From the NCBI GenBank assembly GCA_964472545.1, contig CAYYNP010000010.1, forward strand, positions 9,736-73,735: DNA of 64,000 bases, given 5' to 3'. How positions within the stretch are numbered: the stretch's first letter is position 1; the number at the start of each line of letters is the position of its first letter. Origin of the DNA: CAYYNP01 sp964472545. Its GTDB lineage: Bacteria; Planctomycetota; Planctomycetia; Pirellulales; Thermoguttaceae. The notes under the pieces are model-generated. The model did not search any database. It had not been told where the DNA came from and saw only the letters and a list, made by a program, of their open reading frames with translations. Position numbers and translations under genes: made by a program. This document shows, in pieces, positions 8,930 to 19,800 of the stretch.

Positions 8930-9721
8930 TTAACGATTGGTAGGCATGAAATCGGTGGCAAAACGGGTCTTGTCGGCGGCAGCGGCCTCGAGCGCGCGCT
9001 GTTCGGCCCGCACCGGACGCTGCTCGGCGTAGCCGCGCAACGCACTAACGCCCGGAAAACTGCCGGCGGCGCCGCGTAGCCTGTCGAGGAAGTTCGCGGT
9101 GGTTTCCTCGGCCGCCGTGCCTGCTCCCGAGAGGAGTTCTCCGCCGCCGAGCGTCGTTTCCTTAACGGACTGGGCCAGCGGCGATCGCTGCAGGTGCTCC
9201 TGCACGCTGCCGTCGACCGACTCGCGCCACCCCTGGATACGTTGTCCCCAGCCTTGACCGTTCTTGTGGGCCACGACGGCCGTCTCCGGCGAGCATCGCG
9301 AGAACGAGATCACCACGCGGCGATCGGGATAGACGTAGGTAATCCCCGCCCTCGAATGGACGATCTTCGGCGCGCCGCCGGGCAAGCTGGCATTGACGTA
9401 CATCATCCGCCCGGTGGTCGGGTGGTTCGCCACGACGACCGTCGGGCCACCCTGGACTATCGGGCCTTGAAATTCCTTGTCGCCGTTGTAGTAGTAGCGA
9501 TGAACGTGGACCTTCGGCGGGATTTCGACGACCAGGCCGTGCGGCGATTGTGCCAGGCGTACGGCCGGCAAGCCACGCTCGTGCGTGCCGGGATCGAGGA
9601 TCACCAGTTCGTTCAAACCGGCTACGGTCGGTTTGGCGGCCGGCGCCTCTTGCGGCGCAACCAGCAGGACGGCGCACGCCGCCACGACACCAAGAACGAT
9701 CGGATAGACTGCCTTCTGCAT
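8930..9721 (-). CDS. Secreted protein of unknown function upstream of the secretin-like gene
   Basis: A 263-residue protein. The start at 9721 has GGAGGG six bases upstream and a clear signal peptide (VYPIVLGVVAACAVLLVAP followed by APAAK). The middle is beta-rich with His/Tyr clusters (HVHRYYYNGD) and a VVVANHPTTG turn; the C-terminal 90 residues are Ala/Glu/Arg-rich and helical. I recognise no family. It ends 64 bases before the secretin-like gene on the same strand, and the 9767 gene lies 45 bases upstream, so the three look like one operon and the product may be an accessory or pilotin-like periplasmic factor. That role is a guess from context. Confidence 0.7.
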   Translation of the reverse strand: MQKAVYPIVLGVVAACAVLLVAPQEAPAAKPTVAGLNELVILDPGTHERGLPAVRLAQSPHGLVVEIPPKVHVHRYYYNGDKEFQGPIVQGGPTVVVANHPTTGRMMYVNASLPGGAPKIVHSRAGITYVYPDRRVVISFSRCSPETAVVAHKNGQGWGQRIQGWRESVDGSVQEHLQRSPLAQSVKETTLGGGELLSGAGTAAEETTANFLDRLRGAAGSFPGVSALRGYAEQRPVRAEQRALEAAAADKTRFATDFMPTNR

Positions 9722-9766
9722 GTTATTCCCTCCGTGGAATTGCCGCCCCGGCTGGGAGGGGCGGAG

Positions 9767-10447
9767 CTATCGGTCTTTGCGGTATTCGAGCTCCACTTGC
9801 AGATGCGTGACCTCGGGGAAGTGTCTTTTCGCGAGGCGAGCCAGATCGCAATTGGTGTGGCTCGTGAAGCGGGCTTGGTCGCCGTTGCGATAGCAGAGCG
9901 AGTAGGTCGCCGGCAGCAAAGAAATCACCCGAGGCTGGTTCCGGCCGACCCACAGTACGTGCGTGGTCTCCCACAGCATGACGGCGTCGACGTCGACGTT
10001 GGCGTGTTGCGACGTTCCGGCATAGGCGCGCACCCGGATCGCCACGTTGGCGCCCAATAGCGCACCTTCCGGGCCACCGTCGTGGCTGATCCGGCCGGTG
10101 CATGTGAGACGGCCGGAACTGTGAAGTTCCAGCGCGATCTGCTGGAGTTGCACGTTCTCGATCTTCAAGGACGGCTCTGCCGGGAGAAAGCGCATGCGGC
10201 GTGAATCGGTCGTTCCATCATCGGCGGCGTCTTCGGATGCGGCCACCGGACGTTCAGAAGCGATCGCAAGCGTGCTGACGGCGGTGCGTTCCCCCCCCTG
10301 GCTATAGGCATAGGCCGGCAGACCGCAACGGTTGGGAACCCGTTGTCTGTTAGCGAAGATACCCCCGTCGGCCGAACCTGCCCATCCGTTCGCTACAATT
10401 GCTGCCGTCATACCGACCAGCACAACTCCCCGACAGCGATGCTGCAT
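9767..10447 (-). CDS. Secreted protein of unknown function, first gene of the secretin-like operon
   Basis: A 226-residue protein. The ATG at 10447 is preceded by GGGAGGTG and begins a signal peptide (GVVLVGMTAAIVANGWAGSA); the frame stays open further upstream but without a ribosome binding site. Residues 30-85 are low-complexity Ala/Asp/Ser. The C-terminal 120 residues form a beta-sandwich-like domain (IENVQLQQIALELHSSGRLT) with four scattered Cys that could pair in the periplasm. No family is recognised. It starts the three-gene leftward unit that ends with the 1653-residue secretin-like protein, separated from the next gene by 45 bases. Confidence 0.65.
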   Translation of the reverse strand: MQHRCRGVVLVGMTAAIVANGWAGSADGGIFANRQRVPNRCGLPAYAYSQGGERTAVSTLAIASERPVAASEDAADDGTTDSRRMRFLPAEPSLKIENVQLQQIALELHSSGRLTCTGRISHDGGPEGALLGANVAIRVRAYAGTSQHANVDVDAVMLWETTHVLWVGRNQPRVISLLPATYSLCYRNGDQARFTSHTNCDLARLAKRHFPEVTHLQVELEYRKDR

Positions 10448-10837
10448 CGTGCCACCTCCCACGGTCCGTTCCAGTGCCGGAAAGACCAACTGTCTCTCCC
10501 CGCGGCGATAATCGTCCATTTCCGCCTTCGGAATATGGCCGAACGGGACTATCGAGGAAGGAAACGGAGGCTTGTGGTCGGGTTGTGCCAATAGTCGCGG
10601 TCCTTTCGGAACGCAGAAATATGCCGGTCCTGACATCATTGACGGAGTTCGCCCGTCCGTTGGAACCGGAGCGAGTTGTGCGTCAGCTCGAACTACCAAG
10701 AGCCGAGAGCAGGATACTGCGTCGGTGGGCTCCGAAGAAGCGGACCTCTTCGCCGACGAGAAGAAGAAGCGGTTCGTCGACCCAGACACCTTACGCCGTC
10801 CTCGGCCGGAGTCGGCGCTTTGCTATTGCAGTGTGGC
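10448..10837. other. Intergenic region upstream of the secretin-like operon and downstream of the giant subtilase
   Basis: No convincing gene is seen in these 390 bases. Short open frames run through it on both strands but lack ribosome binding sites or have shadow-like Arg/Ser-rich composition. It should hold the promoter for the leftward 10447 gene; I see no strong -35/-10 pair. Confidence 0.5.
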
Positions 10838-13800
10838 TCACCCGTCGAGCCAGGGCGTCACCATCTCCAAAAGGAAGTCGACTGCCTGGATCTGCTTCGT
10901 GTCGGCGCCGCCCGAGGAGGGCATCGTCTTCACGCGCTGGAAATCCCTCGAGAGAACGGTCTGATTGCCGTAGGCGATTTGGGTCCAATTGTCGGCCGCC
11001 TGCAACAGGTCGTCGCCGGCGCTGTCGTGCAGGAAGGCCCGGTCGTCGCCCCCGTGGCCGCCGTCGGCTTCCATCTGCTCGAAATGCTTGACTCGATTGT
11101 AGAAGCCCTCGCCGTAGAGCATGCCCTCGCCGGGCCGGGCCTCGAAGACGTCGTCGCCCGCCGAATCGCGCAGCCTGGCCAGGTCGTTGCCGCCGGCAGT
11201 GGCATAGCCGTGGATTTCGTCGAACTGCCTCGCCCGCCGGTAGAAGTCCTGGCCGTAGAGGATGCCCTGATCTGCATCGGCCTCGAAGACGTCGTCGCCG
11301 GGCGAGTCGAACAGCTTGGCAACGTCGCGGCCGCCGCCGGTGGCGTAGGCGTGGATTTCGTCGAACGCCCGGGCCTGGTTGTCGAAACCGTCGCCGAGAA
11401 GCCCGCTGTTCCACGGCGACGCGACGAACGTATCGTCGCCGGGCGAATCGAAGAGCTTGGCGACGTCAAAGCCACCGGAGAGGGCGTCGGCCTGCACGGC
11501 GTCGAAACTACGGACCCGATTCTCGAATCCCTCGCCCGACATGCTGGCAACGGTCGGCGTGGCCACCAGCAGGTCGCGTCCGGCCGAGTCGTGCAGCCTG
11601 GCCGTATCGTGGCCGCCTTCGCTCGCCCGGGCGTCGACCCGATCGAAGTTCTTGACCCGATTGTAGAACGCGTCGCCGGAGAAGGCCGCCTGATTCGGGC
11701 CGGCGTCGAAGGTGTCGTCGCCGGCCGAATCGAACATCTCGGCGACGTCGACGCCGCGTTTGGCGTAGGCGTGGACTTCACTGAACTGCTGCACTCGGTT
11801 GTCAAACCCGCCGCCGTTGAGTCCGGCCGAGGTCGGCGAGGCGATGAAGCGGTCGTTGCCGGCGGAATCGAACAGCTTGGCAACGTCGCGTCCGCCGGCG
11901 CCGCCGTGGGCCAGCACGGTGTCGAACTGCTCGGCCCGATTCGAGAATCCATTGCCGCCGAGCACGCCGAAATCGGGCGTGGCCACGAAGCGGTCGTTGC
12001 CGGCCGAGTCGTACAACTCGGCCCGATCGAATCCGCCCTCTCCGGCGTGGGCGGTGACGCTGTCGAACCTCTTGGCTCGGGCGTAGAACTCCCCGCTCGA
12101 CAGCGCCCCGGAAAGTGGCGTGGCAGTGAACGTGTCGTCACCGGCGGAGCCGAACAGATCGGCCCGATCGGTACCGCCGCCGGTGGCGTAGGCATGCACT
12201 TCGCTGAAGCCTTTGGCCCGACGGTAGAACTCCTCGTTGTACATCGTGCTTTGGGCCGGCGAGGCCTCGAAGCGGTCGTCGCCGGGCGAGTCGAACAGCT
12301 TGGCCACGTCGAAGCCGCCCCCGCCGCTGTAGCCGTGGACCTCATCCACGTTGCGGGCTTGATTGACGAATCCGTCGCCGGAGAGCATCCCAATATACGA
12401 CGTTGCCAGGAACAGGTCGTCGCCGGGCGAGTCGAACATCAGCGCCTTGTCGAAACCGCCGCCGCCGTCGACCGTCACCCGAGTCGTGCCGGTGGCGAGG
12501 AACTGGAAGCCGCCGCCGATCATCTCCACGAAGGCCGGGCCGACGGCGAACCGTTCGTTGCCGGACGTGCCGCGGATTTCGATCTCGTCGGCACCGCCGC
12601 CGGCGTCGATCGTGATCGAGGAGATCGCGGCGGCGTCGAACTCATGCACGATGCCGTTGGCCGTGATCTGCTGCAACGCGGCGTCGAAGTGGAATTCGTC
12701 GCGGCCGGCCGTGCCCAAGAGGGTCATCGTGTCGCCGCGGATCTCGACCGCAGCCGCGTTGCCCTCGTTGTCGCCCAGGCCCGCCACGTCGACGGTGAAC
12801 GTCTCGCCGGCCGCGTCGATCCCGTCGGTCACCGAAACCCAAACGCGAAATTGCCCGGCGAAGCCGTCGGCCGGGTCGATCACGAGCCGATTGCCGTCGA
12901 GCGACACCGCAGCCTTTTCGCCGTCGCCTTGGCAAACGCCGGCGCCCAGCGTGAGTCGATCGCCGTCGGCGTCGCTGGCCAATAGCTCAATGCCGAGCGT
13001 TTCTTCCGAACCGGAAATCGTCTGATTGCCGATCCGCTCGAGCACGGGCGCCTGATTCTGCAACGCGAAGTGCATCCGGTACTGCCCACCGGAGGTGCCC
13101 TCGTTGGCGGCCACAGAGACGAAATAGGTCCCCTCAACCTCAGGCGAGAAGACGATTTCCGAGGCAAGTCCCTCGCCGGCGTTGTCGTCGTTGGCGATCG
13201 TCGTCAGGCCGTCGCGATCGTACAGGGCCAAGACGGAGTCTTGCAGATCGATCAACTCGGTGCTCAGGACGTAGGTCTTGCCGGCCAGCGCATCGAACCG
13301 GAACCAGTCTTCGTCGCCTTCCAGCCCGATCGTGCCGTCGACGGCTACGTCGAGTTCGAGTTCGACCGTATAGCTGATGCTGTCGCCGTCGGGGTCGGTG
13401 ACCGGTACGTCGACCGTGGTCGAATCGTCGCCGTGGGGCACCTCGACGTCCTCGATCGGATCGACGACCGGGGCCGTGTTCAGCACGGAAACCACAAACG
13501 TCTCGCCGGTCGATTCGATGCCGTCGCACACGGCAACGTGGACTTCGAGCTGCCCGGTGAAGCCCTCGATCGGATCGATCAGCAGCACGCCGCCGTCGAG
13601 TTGTAGCGAGGCGTGCTCTTCTGCGTTGCCGAGCAACTCCGCCCCCACTTCGAGCGGATCGTCGTCGGCATCGTGTATCCCGAGCACCACCCGCATGACG
13701 TCTTCGTTGTGTATCATGGTCCGATCGCCGATCGGCTCGAGCACCGGGGCGGCGTTGGTGACCGTAACCGTAAACGTCTCGGCAGCGGTTGCGATCCCGT

Positions 13801-16800
13801 CGGTGGCTCGAACGCGGACCTCGAATTGTCCGGCAAACCGATCGGCCGGATCGATCCGCAGCAGGTTGCCGTCGACGGAGATCGCTGCGAAGCCCTCGCC
13901 GGGCGTGACGATCTCGGCGGAGAATTGAATCGCGTCGCCGTCGTTGTCGGATGCCGCCAACGGAATGGTGATCGCGTCTTCGGTGTGCGACATGCTACGA
14001 TGGCCGATCGGCTGCAGCACGGGGGCGGCGTTGGTAACGGTGACCGAAAACGTCTCGCCGACGGTCGCCACCGCGTCGGTCACCGCCACGCGGACCTCGA
14101 GTTGCCCGGCAAATAGCTCGACGGGGTCGAGCAGCAAGCGGTCGCCGTCTATACGGAGCGTCGCTTTCTCGGCGTTGGGGCCGACCAATTCGGCAGTGTA
14201 CCCGAGTGCGTCGCCGTCGGCGTCGCTGCCGGCCAGATCGATCGCCAGCAGGTCTTGTGTGTGCGGCATCGTGTGGTTGCCGATCCGATCGAGCACGGGC
14301 ACGGAGTTGGTCACCGTGACGCGGAACGTCTCGACCGTGACGTCGATCCCGTCGGCGGCCGTGACCTGCACGTCGAGGCCTCCGGCAAAGAACTCGTCCG
14401 GATCGACCAGGAGCCGATTCTCGTCGAACTCAACGGAAGCGTGTTCCGCGCCGGGGCCAACTAGCTCGGCCGCCAATTCGATCGGGTCGCCGTCGGCGTC
14501 CGACACGGCCAGGTCGATCGCCAGCAGGTCTTGCGTATGCGGCATGACGCGATCGGCGATCGGCTGCAAGACCGGGGCCGCGTTTAGAACCGAAACCTCG
14601 AACTGCTCGCCGGTCACCGCAATCCCGTCGCTAACGGTCACCAACACCTCGAACCGGCCGGGCAGCCCGTCCAACGGGTCGACGATCAGCAGGTTGTCCT
14701 CCAGCCGCAACGCGAGCCGATCGGCGCTCGGCGAAACGAGGCTGGCATCGAAGGCCAGTTCGTCTCCGTCGGCGTCGCGCGCGGCAAGGAGGATCGCGAG
14801 CGTATCGGTGGTGTGCGACATTGTGTGGTCGCCGATGAAGTCCAATTCGGGCGCGGCGTTGAGCACCGAAACTTCGAACGTCTCGCGCGTGGTCGCCAGC
14901 CCGTCGGTCACGGCAACCGAAACCCGCAACCGGCCGGCGAATCCATCAGCGGGATCGATCGTCAATCGATTTCCGTCGAGCACAAGCGAAGCACCGTCCG
15001 CTTCGGGCGAAACCAGTTCCGCCGCGAACTCCAGCAGATCGCCGTCGGCGTCCTCGGCCGCCAACTCGACGCTCAGGCTGTCTTCCCGGTGCGAGAGGGC
15101 ATGGTTGCCGATCGGCTGCAAGACCGGGACCGCGTTGACCACCGAAACGTAGAACGTGCGGCCGATCGTGGCAATACCGTCGGTAACCGTGGCACGAACG
15201 AGCAGCGTGCCCGTATAGTCGTCGGCCGGATCGATCACCAGCCGGTTGCCGTCGACGGTCAACTCGGCATCGTCCGAACCCGGCGAGAGGAGGTCGGCCG
15301 TGTAACGCAGTTGGTCGCCGTCGGCATCGAAAGCCGTCAGGTCGACCGCCACGTGGTCTTCGACGTGCGACAGTACGACGTGTTCGATCGGTTCAAGGAC
15401 CGGCGCCGCGTTGGTTACGGTCACTTGGAACACTTCCGCGTCGACGGCCATCCCGTCGCCTGCCGTCACGTACACCCAGAGCCCGCCGGCGAAGGTGTCG
15501 TGCGGGTCGATCGTGAGCACGTTGCCGTTCAGACGCAGCGTGGCGCTTTCCGCCGGGACCCCGACGAGTTGGGCGGCGAACGTCACGCGGTCGCCGTCGG
15601 GGTCGTGGGCGTCGAGTTCGACCGTTAGCAGGTCTTCGGTATGCGGCATCGACCGGTGGCCGATAGACTCAAGCTCGGGGGCGGCGTTCACCACGGAGAC
15701 CGAGAACACTTGGCCCACCGTGTCGATCCCGTCGCTGGTACTGACGCGGACCGCAAACTGCCCGACGTATCCGTCGGCCGGGTCGATCGTCAACAGGTTG
15801 CCTTCGAGTTGCATCTCCACGCTGCCGTCGGGTGCGAACAACGTGGCCGAGTAGCTCAGCGGATCGCCGTCGGGGTCGAAAGCGGCCAGTTCGACGGTCA
15901 TCGTGTCTTCCACGTGCGACATCACACGGTGGCCGATCGGCTCGAACACCGGGGCCGCATTGAAGACCTCGACCGTGAAGATCCTCTCGGCCGTCGCGAT
16001 CCCGTCGCTCGCACCGACCAGCACGTCGAAGCGCCCGGCGAATCCATCGGCCGGATCGATCGTGAGTCGGTCGCCGTCGATCGTGAGTGCGACGTCGTCG
16101 GCATACGGCCCGAGGACTTCCGCCGTCAGACGTAACGGATCTCCATCGGCGTCGTGTGCCGCCAGGTCGACGCCGATCGTGTCGTCGTTGTGCGACATAA
16201 TCTGCCATCCGATCGGCGCCAACTGCGGCGCGGCGTTGACGACCGAGACGCCAAACGTTTGTCCAACGACAATGATACCGTCCTCGGCCGTCACGAGGAT
16301 CCGCACGTGCCCGGCGAATCCGTCGGCCGGGTCGATCACCAGCCGGTCGCCGTCGAGCCGCAACGCCACGTCGTCTCGGTTTTGCCCGACGACCTCCGCG
16401 GCGAAGGTCAGCGGGTCGTTGTCGGCGTCGAAGGCCGTCAAGACGACTTCAATGGCGTCTTCGTTGTGCGACATCACCCGGTCGCCGATCGGCTCGAGCA
16501 CCGGGGCGGCGTTGAGCACGTCGATGCGGAACGTCTCGGCGACCGTCTCGATGCCGTCGCTGACGGCCACCCGAACGTCCAACGGACCGGCGTAGCCCTC
16601 GTTGGGATTGACCGAAAGCCGCTTGCCGTCGAGCGTCAACTCTGCGTATTCGCGGCCGGCCCCGAGGAGTTCGGCCGTGTGGGTCAGCGTGTCGCCGTCC
16701 TCGTCGAACGTGACCAACTCGATGGAGATGGCATCCTCGACGTGCGACATTTCCCGGTGTCCGACGGGCTCCAACACGGGCGCCGCGTTGACCACGCGGA

Positions 16801-19800
16801 CGCCGAACACTTGCCTCGTGGTTTCGATGCCGTCGCTGGCAGCCACCAACACGTCCAGCTCACCGGCGAATCCGTCGGCCGGGTCGATGGTCAACAGGTT
16901 GCCTTCGAGCGTCAGTTGCGCGTCGCCGGGGCGATAGCTGACGAACTTGGCCGAGTAGGTCAACGCGTCGCCGTCAGCGTCCCAAGCGGCCAGTTCGACC
17001 GAGAACGCGTCTGCGGTATGCGGCACGACGAGATCGCCGATTGGTTCCAACACCGGCGCGGCGTTGGTGACCGATACGCAAAACGTCTCGCTCACCAAGT
17101 CGATCCCGTCGTCGACGCTCACGCACACCTCGAACCGACCGGTGTAGCCGTCGGCCGGGTCGATCGTCAGCCCCTCGTCGGTCAACGTCAAGACGGCCGC
17201 ATTCCGATCAGGCGAGACGGCCTCCGCCGAAAACGTCAGCCGATCGCCGTCGGCATCGAAAGCCTGCAACGCCACCGCGATCGCGTCCTCGTGGTGAACC
17301 ATCGAGCGATTGCCGATCGGCTCCAGGACGGGCTTCGCATTGACCACCGTAACGGCGAAGACCTCCTCGGCCGCGGTGATGCCGTCGGAGGCCGCCGCAC
17401 GGACCTCGAAACGCCCGGCGAATCCTTCGGCAGGGTCGATTATCAGCCGATCGCCGTCGAGCTGCAACGCCACGCCGTCGGGCACCGGCGAGAGCAACTC
17501 GGCCGAGTAGCTCAGCAGATCGCCGTCGCCGTCGCCGGCCGAGAGGACGAGTTCCAGTACGTCCTGCGTGTGCGGCATCGCGCGGTTGCCGATCGGCTTT
17601 AGCAGCGGGGCCGCGTTGGTCACCGAGACTCGAAAGGTCTCGCCGGTGGTTACGATCCCGTCGCCGACCGTCACGCGGACCTCCGCCTCGCCGGCAAAAC
17701 CGTCGGCCGGGTCGATCGTCAGCGTGTCACCGCGGAGCCGGATCGCCACGTCGCCCGGGCTGGTACCGATTAACTCGGCGGAGAAATCCAGCGAATCGCC
17801 GTCGGCATCGAACGCCGAAAGCACGATCGATAAGCTGTCGGCCGTATGGGCCATCGTGCGATTGCCGATCGGCTCGAGCACCGGGGCCGCGTTGGTCACC
17901 GAAACGCGAAACACCTCGTCGACCGTCTCGATCCCGTCGCCGGCCGTCAATCGCACGTCGAATACACCCGAGTACAACTCCGGCGGGTCGATCATCAGCA
18001 CGTCGCCGTCGAATCGCAGCGCCACGTCGGCTGCGTCCGGCGTGAGGACTTCCGCCGCAAGATCGAGCGGATCGCCGTCGGCGTCGAAGGCCGACACGCC
18101 GACCGAGAGCGCGTCTTGCGTGTGCGGCATCGTACGGTTGCCGATCGGCTCGAGCACGGGGGCCGCGTTGGTGACCTGCACACCGAAGACGTGATCGACC
18201 GTCTCGAATCCGTCGGTGACGGCCACGCGGACCTCGAACGCGCCCGCAAACTCCTCGGTCGGGTCGATTACCAGCACGTCGCCTTCAAGGCGTAAGGCGA
18301 CGTCGTCCGGGCCGGTCCCCAGCAGCTCGACCGCGTATTCGAGCGGGTCGCCGTCCGCATCGCCTGCCGATAGCGGAACACACAGCGTGTCCTGCGTGTG
18401 CGGCATCATCTGCGGCGCGATCGGCTGAAGCAGCGGAGCCGCGTTGGCAACGTGAACCGCGAAGATCTCCTCGACCGTATCGAGGCCGTCGCTCACCGCC
18501 ACACCCACTTCAAACGCCCCGACGTAGCCGTCGGCCGGATCGATCGTCAGCACGTTGCCGTCCAGCCTCAACTCCACATTTCCCAAGCCCAGGTTGAACA
18601 CTTCGGCTACGTATTGCAGCGAATCGCCGTCGGCGTCGGCAGCGGCCAGCACGACGATCGCTGTGTCTTCCGTGTGCGACATGGCAACCTCGCCGATCGG
18701 CACCAGCACGGGGGCCGCGTTGGTCACCTCGACGCCAAACACCTCTTCCACGCTCTCGATACCGTCGTCGACCGTCACGCGAACGTGAAACTCGCCGACG
18801 AACCCCTCGGCCGGGTCGATCCACAGCAGGCCGTCCTCCAACCGCAGTTCGGCTGCGTGCTCGTCGACGAGCGGCTGTGGAGCCGCCGCATCGTGCAACA
18901 AACTCGGGTCGGCGTGGAACGTCGAGTCGAGCCGGGCCACCAGAACGGAAGAGTCGACACCGTCATCGCAACGATACAACTCCCCGCCGGGCAAGATGTA
19001 GTGCCAAGCGCCGTTCTCGCTCTGCACGTACTTCTCGCCCAAGCCCCACGTGTCTTCGTGATAGTCGCCGTCGGATCGCAGGCCGAGTTCCTGGTCCAGA
19101 TGGTAGGCCGTCTCGGCCAACGGGTCGGTGGTGACGAGTTCCACGGCAAGCGCGATCGGATCGCCGTCGGCATCGTCGGCCACCACCGCCACCGCGATGG
19201 CGTCTTCGGTGTGCGACATCGTCTGAGGGCCGATCGGTTCGAGCACCGGAAGGGCGTTTTCCACGTGCACGGCAACCACCTGCTCGACCGTCTCGAATCC
19301 GTCGTCGACGCTCACCAAGACGGCCAACTCCCCGGCAAAGCCATCGGCCGGATCGATCACCAGCAGATTATCCTCCAGACGCAACGTGGCGGCGTCGGCC
19401 GAAAGCCCGAGCAACTCGGCGGAGAAGATCAGCGCGTCGCCGTCGGGATCGGACGCCACGAGTTCGACGGAAATTGTGTCATCGTTGTGCGACATCGCCA
19501 GAGGATCGATCGGCCCCAACTCCGGCGGCGTATTGAGCACGTTGACCTGGAACGTCTCTCGCGTGGTTGCCATGCCGTCGCTAACGCCAACCCGCACATA
19601 GAACTCTCCGGCAAATCCAGCCGCCGGATCGACCACCACCACGTTGTCTTGCAGGCTGACGGCCGCGACCGGCAGGGCGTCGGAGGCGACCGGCTGCACG
19701 GCGTCGTGCAACAGGCCGGGGTCGGCGTGGAACGACGGGTCGAGTCGGGCCACCAGCGTACCGGAATCGATGTCTCCGCCCCAACGATAGAGGTTTCCGT

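Noticed and set aside
8866..9045. Longer N-terminus for the secretin-like gene
   Set aside because: It would overlap the upstream gene by over 100 bases, is Pro/Arg/Ser-rich, and bypasses the good ribosome binding site before 8865.
10572..10964. Plus-strand frame of 130 codons near the subtilase stop
   Set aside because: Acidic and Lys-rich stretch looked protein-like, but it has no ribosome binding site and runs into the antisense of the subtilase end.
10676..12985. Open plus-strand frame of 769 codons across the second repeat array
   Set aside because: It is antisense to the giant subtilase; strong codon bias in the repeats keeps the opposite frame open. It has no ribosome binding site and no family features.
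16154..17602. Plus-strand frame of 482 codons in the cadherin-like array
   Set aside because: Antisense shadow of the repeat array; its own periodicity simply mirrors the repeats.
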